Under the pieces are notes generated by a model. That model was given only the letters and a program-made list of their open reading frames with translations, had not been told where the DNA came from and did no database searches. From Gammaproteobacteria bacterium (lineage in GTDB: Bacteria; Pseudomonadota; Gammaproteobacteria; Steroidobacterales; Steroidobacteraceae): a stretch of DNA of 7,202 nucleotides. The translations under genes were made by a program, and so were the position numbers. Positions 3,649 through 7,202 of the stretch are shown here, in pieces (position 1 is the stretch's first letter; each line of letters starts with the position of its first letter). The DNA lies in contig JAOUGR010000102.1 in the NCBI GenBank assembly GCA_029857655.1, positions 1 through 7,202 on the forward strand, in the 5' to 3' direction.

Positions 3649-6129
3649 ATGAACAGCAATTCCTGGTCGCGATCGGTTTCGTTGGTGGCAGCAGCGGTAG
3701 CGCTCGCACTGGGTCATGCAGCCTTCGCGGAGACCATACTCGGTGAAGTCATGGTCACCGCGCGGAAGCGCGCCGAGTCGATGCAGGACGTACCGTTTGC
3801 GATCAGCGCGCGCAGCGGCGAGCAGCTTCGCAATGCGGGCGCAGCGAACGTCGAGGATATTTCCCGAAACATTGCCGGATTCACGGTGCAGAATCTTGGC
3901 CCCGGCCAGAGCCAGGTTGGCATGCGCGGCATTTCAGCCGGCAAGACCGACCGCGACCTGCCCGGAGTCAAGGAGCAGGTCGGCGTCTACATGGATGAAT
4001 CCGTGATCTCGCTGTCGCTGTTCACGCCAGACCTCGAACTCTACGATCTGAACCGCGTCGAAGTGCTGCGCGGTCCGCAGGGCACGCTGTTCGGTTCCGG
4101 TTCGCTGGCCGGCACAGTGCGCTACATCACGAACCAGCCCGACCCCAGCGCCAGCTACGGTGACATCGAAGTAACCGGCAGTTCGATCGACGGTGGCGAG
4201 GCAGGCGCCAGCCTGCGCGGCATGTTCAACATGCCGATGTCGGACACGGCTGCATTGCGCGTGGTCGGCTATTACTCTGAGGTCCCGGGCTTCATCGACG
4301 CCGTGCAACCCGGCGGCTCGGTGCATCAGGACGCCAATGGCGGCACCAAGTGGGGTGTGCGCGCAGCAATGCGCTTTGAACCGAACGAGAACCTGACGAT
4401 CACGCCGCGCGTGATCTACCAGGACATTGACATGGACGGCTACAACCGCACCGATGTCTGGAACATCCTGGCCAATCCGTATACGACGACGGAACCGCGG
4501 GTCACGCTGGAAGACCGCCAGCAGTACACGCAGCTGCAGGAGAAGTTCACCGATGAATTCCTGCTCGCCGACCTGACTGTAGAAGTGGGACTCGGCAATC
4601 ACACTTTGACGTCGATCAGTTCCTACACGGATCGCGATATTCTCGTGGTTCGCGACGCGACGCAGCTGACCGGCAGCGTCACTTACGACCTTGGCGCTTT
4701 CCGCCCCGCCACCTCTGCCGAGGTAAGGATCAGTTCGCCGCTATACGACGCAACGAAGGTCAAGGTGTTCACTCAGGAATTGCGCGTTGCTTCCGACTAT
4801 GACGGCCGGTTCCAGTGGGTCGGAGGCGCGTTCTACAGCGATATCAAGCGCCATTACGGCCAGCAGTTACCGACCCCGGGCTACGACGACGTCATGGCGC
4901 AGATATTTGCGCCGTTCGATGATCCCACCGATGATCCTGACGCAGGACCGATTTGCCCGCTCACGAGTCCGCGTTGCCTCGACAGCGTGAATCTTGGTGC
5001 GCCGGTAGCGGATATGCCGTTCTATTCGGATATTCCCTATGACTTCACGCAGATTGCGGTATTCGCCGAGGCCAACTTCAGCCTCAGCGAACGAGCCGAC
5101 CTGACGATCGGTGGTCGCTACTACGATTTCTCCGAAGATCGAGTGCTGACTTTTGGCGGTGTCTTCTCCGATCCGAGCGCGGGACCGGGATCGTCTGATT
5201 CGGACGGATTCCTGCCGCGTGTGCTGTTCTCTTACGACGTCAATGAGAACGTGCAGCTCAACGCGCAGGCTTCCGAGGGCTTCCGCCTTGGCGGCATCAA
5301 CGATCCATTAAACCTGTCTCTTTGCTCGGACGAGGACGTGACCACATTTGGTGGCCGCGATTCCTTCGATGACGAGACGCTCTGGAACTATGAGCTTGGC
5401 GCGAAAGTCGGCTTCGCGGACGGACGCGCGCAGTTCAATATCTCGGCGTACCGGGCTGAGATCAAGGACTTCCAGGTTCCGGTAGTGGCCGGCACCTGCT
5501 CGTCCCGAATCGTCTACAACGTGCCGAAGGCTCACACAAATGGCGTGGAAATCGAGCTTGAGGCACAGCCGACCGATCGTTTCAGTTTTGGACTCTCGGC
5601 GGCTATGGTCAACTCGGAGCTGGATTCAACGGTGACGTCGACCTCGGGAAGTGGAGCCGTGACAGTCGTCGGCGCGATGGAAAAAGGCAACCGCATGGCG
5701 TCGGTGCCTGAGTTCCAGATGTCCGCAAATGCGACTTACAAGTGGCCGATGACGGACCGGCTGGAGGGTTATATCAGCGGCACCTTTCAGCACATTGGCG
5801 ACCGCTATACGCAGGTAGCGGATCAGGCTTCGGGATTCGGGACATTCGGCATCCGCAGCTTCGGTTCACCGACAACCACCGGTCAGGTCGGCGGTCCGGC
5901 GCTCACCAGCATCACCTTCGACCCGCTGCTGCCTGAATACGACATCGCCAACCTTCGTTTCGGCGTGCGCGCCGACGACTGGGAAGCGGCGCTGTTCATC
6001 AACAACATCGCGGACGAATCGGCAAGGCTCGGTCTCGACCAGGAGCGTGGACGCGTGGCGCGCGTCGGTTTCCTGACCAACCAGCCGCGCACGATCGGCG
6101 TGACTTACCGCAGGAGCTTCGGCAAGTAG
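3649..6129 (+). CDS. TonB-dependent outer-membrane receptor, substrate unknown
   Basis: The 826-residue protein takes up a scarce ligand across the outer membrane using energy from TonB-ExbB-ExbD. A signal peptide covers residues 1-27 (hydrophobic stretch ending GHAAFA). EVMVTARK (33-40) is a TonB-box-like start of the plug, and the plug runs to about 162, including DVPFAISA and RVEVLRGPQGTLFGSGSLAG (136-155). The remaining 660 residues are alternating beta-strand sequence of a 22-stranded barrel, ending in VTYRRSFGK. Length and motifs are normal for the family. I chose ATG 3649, with GGGGG 9 nt upstream, because it gives a clean signal peptide; the in-frame ATG at 3634 would add five residues. 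The frame stays open upstream into the tRNA, which is not coding. Iron-siderophore, vitamin B12, polyphenol or sugar uptake are all possible; no neighbour indicates which. A terminator follows, so it looks monocistronic. Confidence 0.93.
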   Translation: MNSNSWSRSVSLVAAAVALALGHAAFAETILGEVMVTARKRAESMQDVPFAISARSGEQLRNAGAANVEDISRNIAGFTVQNLGPGQSQVGMRGISAGKTDRDLPGVKEQVGVYMDESVISLSLFTPDLELYDLNRVEVLRGPQGTLFGSGSLAGTVRYITNQPDPSASYGDIEVTGSSIDGGEAGASLRGMFNMPMSDTAALRVVGYYSEVPGFIDAVQPGGSVHQDANGGTKWGVRAAMRFEPNENLTITPRVIYQDIDMDGYNRTDVWNILANPYTTTEPRVTLEDRQQYTQLQEKFTDEFLLADLTVEVGLGNHTLTSISSYTDRDILVVRDATQLTGSVTYDLGAFRPATSAEVRISSPLYDATKVKVFTQELRVASDYDGRFQWVGGAFYSDIKRHYGQQLPTPGYDDVMAQIFAPFDDPTDDPDAGPICPLTSPRCLDSVNLGAPVADMPFYSDIPYDFTQIAVFAEANFSLSERADLTIGGRYYDFSEDRVLTFGGVFSDPSAGPGSSDSDGFLPRVLFSYDVNENVQLNAQASEGFRLGGINDPLNLSLCSDEDVTTFGGRDSFDDETLWNYELGAKVGFADGRAQFNISAYRAEIKDFQVPVVAGTCSSRIVYNVPKAHTNGVEIELEAQPTDRFSFGLSAAMVNSELDSTVTSTSGSGAVTVVGAMEKGNRMASVPEFQMSANATYKWPMTDRLEGYISGTFQHIGDRYTQVADQASGFGTFGIRSFGSPTTTGQVGGPALTSITFDPLLPEYDIANLRFGVRADDWEAALFINNIADESARLGLDQERGRVARVGFLTNQPRTIGVTYRRSFGK

Positions 6130-6153
6130 CCGCTGCTGCTGGCGCTTGAATGG

Positions 6154-6186
6154 ACGGCGGCCCTTTGGGGCCGCCGTTTTCTTTTC
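6154..6186 (+). terminator. Intrinsic terminator of the TonB-dependent receptor gene
   Basis: CGGCGGCCC (6155-6163) pairs perfectly with GGGCCGCCG (6168-6176) around a TTTG loop, with A6154-T6177 extending it, and TTTTCTTTTC follows. It lies 25 bp after the receptor stop codon. Confidence 0.92.
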
Positions 6187-6332
6187 TGCCGGCCCCCCGG
6201 CATGCCATCCAGCCAAGCCGGAACCGCCGGAAAAGGCGGTTTGTCATAATTTTTGCGCCGCCCGTCACGCTCGTTTTTCGCCCTTTTTGTCACTGTTGTC
6301 CCTGTCGCCCGCCAGTTGCGGAATGCAGGCCC
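6187..6332 (+). other. Upstream region of the HD-GYP gene
   Basis: AACCGCC (6222-6228) pairs with GGCGGTT (6235-6241) around GGAAAA, followed only by a poor T-run; it may be a back-up terminator or a leader hairpin. CATAAT (6245-6250) could be a -10 for the downstream gene, but no -35 is seen at the proper distance. No coding region is supported here. Confidence 0.3.
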
Positions 6333-7202
6333 TTGCCCAGGTACCGAAAAGTCTCCGTCGGGGAAGTTGAGGTCGGCATGTATGTGTCCGAACTCGATCG
6401 CCCGTGGCTGGAGACGCCGTTCCTGTTCCAGGGCTTTCACATCCGGAACCAGGAGGAAATCGACGCGCTGCGTGCCCATTGCCGGCACGTGGTCGTCGAC
6501 ACCCGCAAGGAGGACGAGGACACCATTACGGAATTACCGCCGCCGATCCCGCACGCTGACAAGAAGCCTGCCGAGGCCATGCGTGGCCTGAAGAGCGAGA
6601 TCAAACCGGCATCCAGCATCCAGACCGGCGTGTACAGCACCGTCAAAGACGTCATGGGCACGCTGCGCCGCTCCGGCAAACTGGACGTGCACAAGCTTGA
6701 AAGCGCGGTCGAACCCATGGTGGACAGCGTGCTGCGCAATCCCGCCGCCATGTCCTGCCTGATGCGGATCCGGCGCAAGGGCGGCTACCTCTATTCGCAT
6801 TCCATGGCCTCATCGGTCTGGGCGACGGTGCTCGGCCGCGAGATCGGACTCGATCGCGATGCGCTGCGCGTCGTGGCGCTCGGTGCCATGCTGCTCGACG
6901 TCGGCAAGATCCGGATCCCCGAGGAATTGCTGAACAAGCCTGGAAAGCTTGATGCCACGGAGATGAGGCACATGCGGCAGCATGTCGAGTTCGGCATCGA
7001 AGTGCTGCAGGAAGCCGGCGGCGTGGACAAACGTGTGCTCGACATGGTCGCTTACCACCATGAGCGCTTCAACGGTTCGGGCTATCCCAACGGCCTGAAG
7101 GCCGGCGAAATTCCCGTGTACGGGCGCATTGCCGGCATCGTCGATACCTACGATGCAATGATCACGTCGCGGCCGTACGCCAGCACGCAGTCGTCCTTTG
7201 GC
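6333..7202 (+). CDS. DUF3391/HD-GYP domain protein, altered HD motif (partial)
   Basis: The frame is open to the right edge (290 codons). Residues about 5-140 match DUF3391, with the typical VEVGMYVSELDRPW and FLFQGF. The HD-GYP domain follows: His156 (YSHS), LLDVGK (187-192), His217 (RQHVEFG), His242-His243 (YHHERF), GSGYP (248-252) and Asp271 (IVDTYDA). HD-GYP proteins are cytosolic phosphodiesterases that break down cyclic di-GMP through a metal centre. Here the HD histidine is Leu188 while Asp189 and Lys192 remain, so the metal site lacks one usual ligand and activity is uncertain. The start is inferred: TTG at 6333 keeps the conserved residues ahead of VGMYV, whereas ATG 6378 has a better ribosome-binding site (GAGG, 5-nt spacer) but trims the domain. 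The gene is separated from the receptor by a terminator. The 3' end is missing. Confidence 0.85.
   Translation, partial: MPRYRKVSVGEVEVGMYVSELDRPWLETPFLFQGFHIRNQEEIDALRAHCRHVVVDTRKEDEDTITELPPPIPHADKKPAEAMRGLKSEIKPASSIQTGVYSTVKDVMGTLRRSGKLDVHKLESAVEPMVDSVLRNPAAMSCLMRIRRKGGYLYSHSMASSVWATVLGREIGLDRDALRVVALGAMLLDVGKIRIPEELLNKPGKLDATEMRHMRQHVEFGIEVLQEAGGVDKRVLDMVAYHHERFNGSGYPNGLKAGEIPVYGRIAGIVDTYDAMITSRPYASTQSSFG

Noticed and set aside
3934..4602. Minus-strand open frame of 222 codons
   Set aside because: Antisense to the plug domain of the TonB-dependent receptor; shadow of GC-rich codon use.
6253..6591. Plus-strand open frame of 112 codons
   Set aside because: It overlaps the DUF3391/HD-GYP gene in another frame; the HD-GYP frame carries the conserved motifs and stays open to the window edge.

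Overview
The window reads as chromosomal DNA of a GC-rich proteobacterium, most likely a gammaproteobacterium. The pointers are a Tat-exported high-potential iron-sulfur protein (HiPIP), an RluB-type pseudouridine synthase, a large TonB-dependent receptor with the 'VTARKR' N-terminal signature common in Steroidobacter-like and sphingomonad-like bacteria, and a DUF3391/HD-GYP protein. The genus cannot be fixed from sequence alone. No insertion sequence, phage gene or CRISPR array was seen.

Layout. On the minus strand, bases 1-2101 hold a tightly packed operon read right to left: rluB (TTG start with a good ribosome-binding site), then 9 bp later a 12-helix VanZ-like membrane protein, whose stop overlaps (ATGA) the start of a third gene that leaves the window. 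Bases 2102-2690 carry no convincing protein gene. They hold what looks like an independent, highly structured RNA of about 350 nt on the plus strand (promoter near 2116-2146, seven or eight local hairpins, strong intrinsic terminator 2476-2502). It does not match RNase P RNA, tmRNA, SRP RNA or 6S RNA as I know them. A minus-strand HiPIP gene (2690-3034) with its own terminator converges on it.

At 3182-3508 lies a tRNA-Ile(CAU) gene, the tRNA that decodes AUA after lysidine modification, interrupted right after the anticodon by a 251-nt group I intron without an ORF. Core helices P2-P9 can all be traced, with GAAA loops on P2 and P9, plus an extra hairpin between P7 and P3. The intron sits at the same site as the classic Azoarcus tRNA-Ile intron. 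Downstream on the plus strand come a monocistronic TonB-dependent receptor (3649-6129) with an intrinsic terminator, and the 5' part of a DUF3391/HD-GYP protein (from about 6333) in which the His of the HD motif is replaced by Leu.

The genes do not form one pathway. RNA maturation recurs (rluB, a self-splicing tRNA, an unclassified RNA), and iron-related functions (HiPIP, the receptor, a Fur-like sequence at 3130-3142) lie close together, but these groupings are inference from proximity only. The two most rewarding items are the intron-containing tRNA and the orphan structured RNA.
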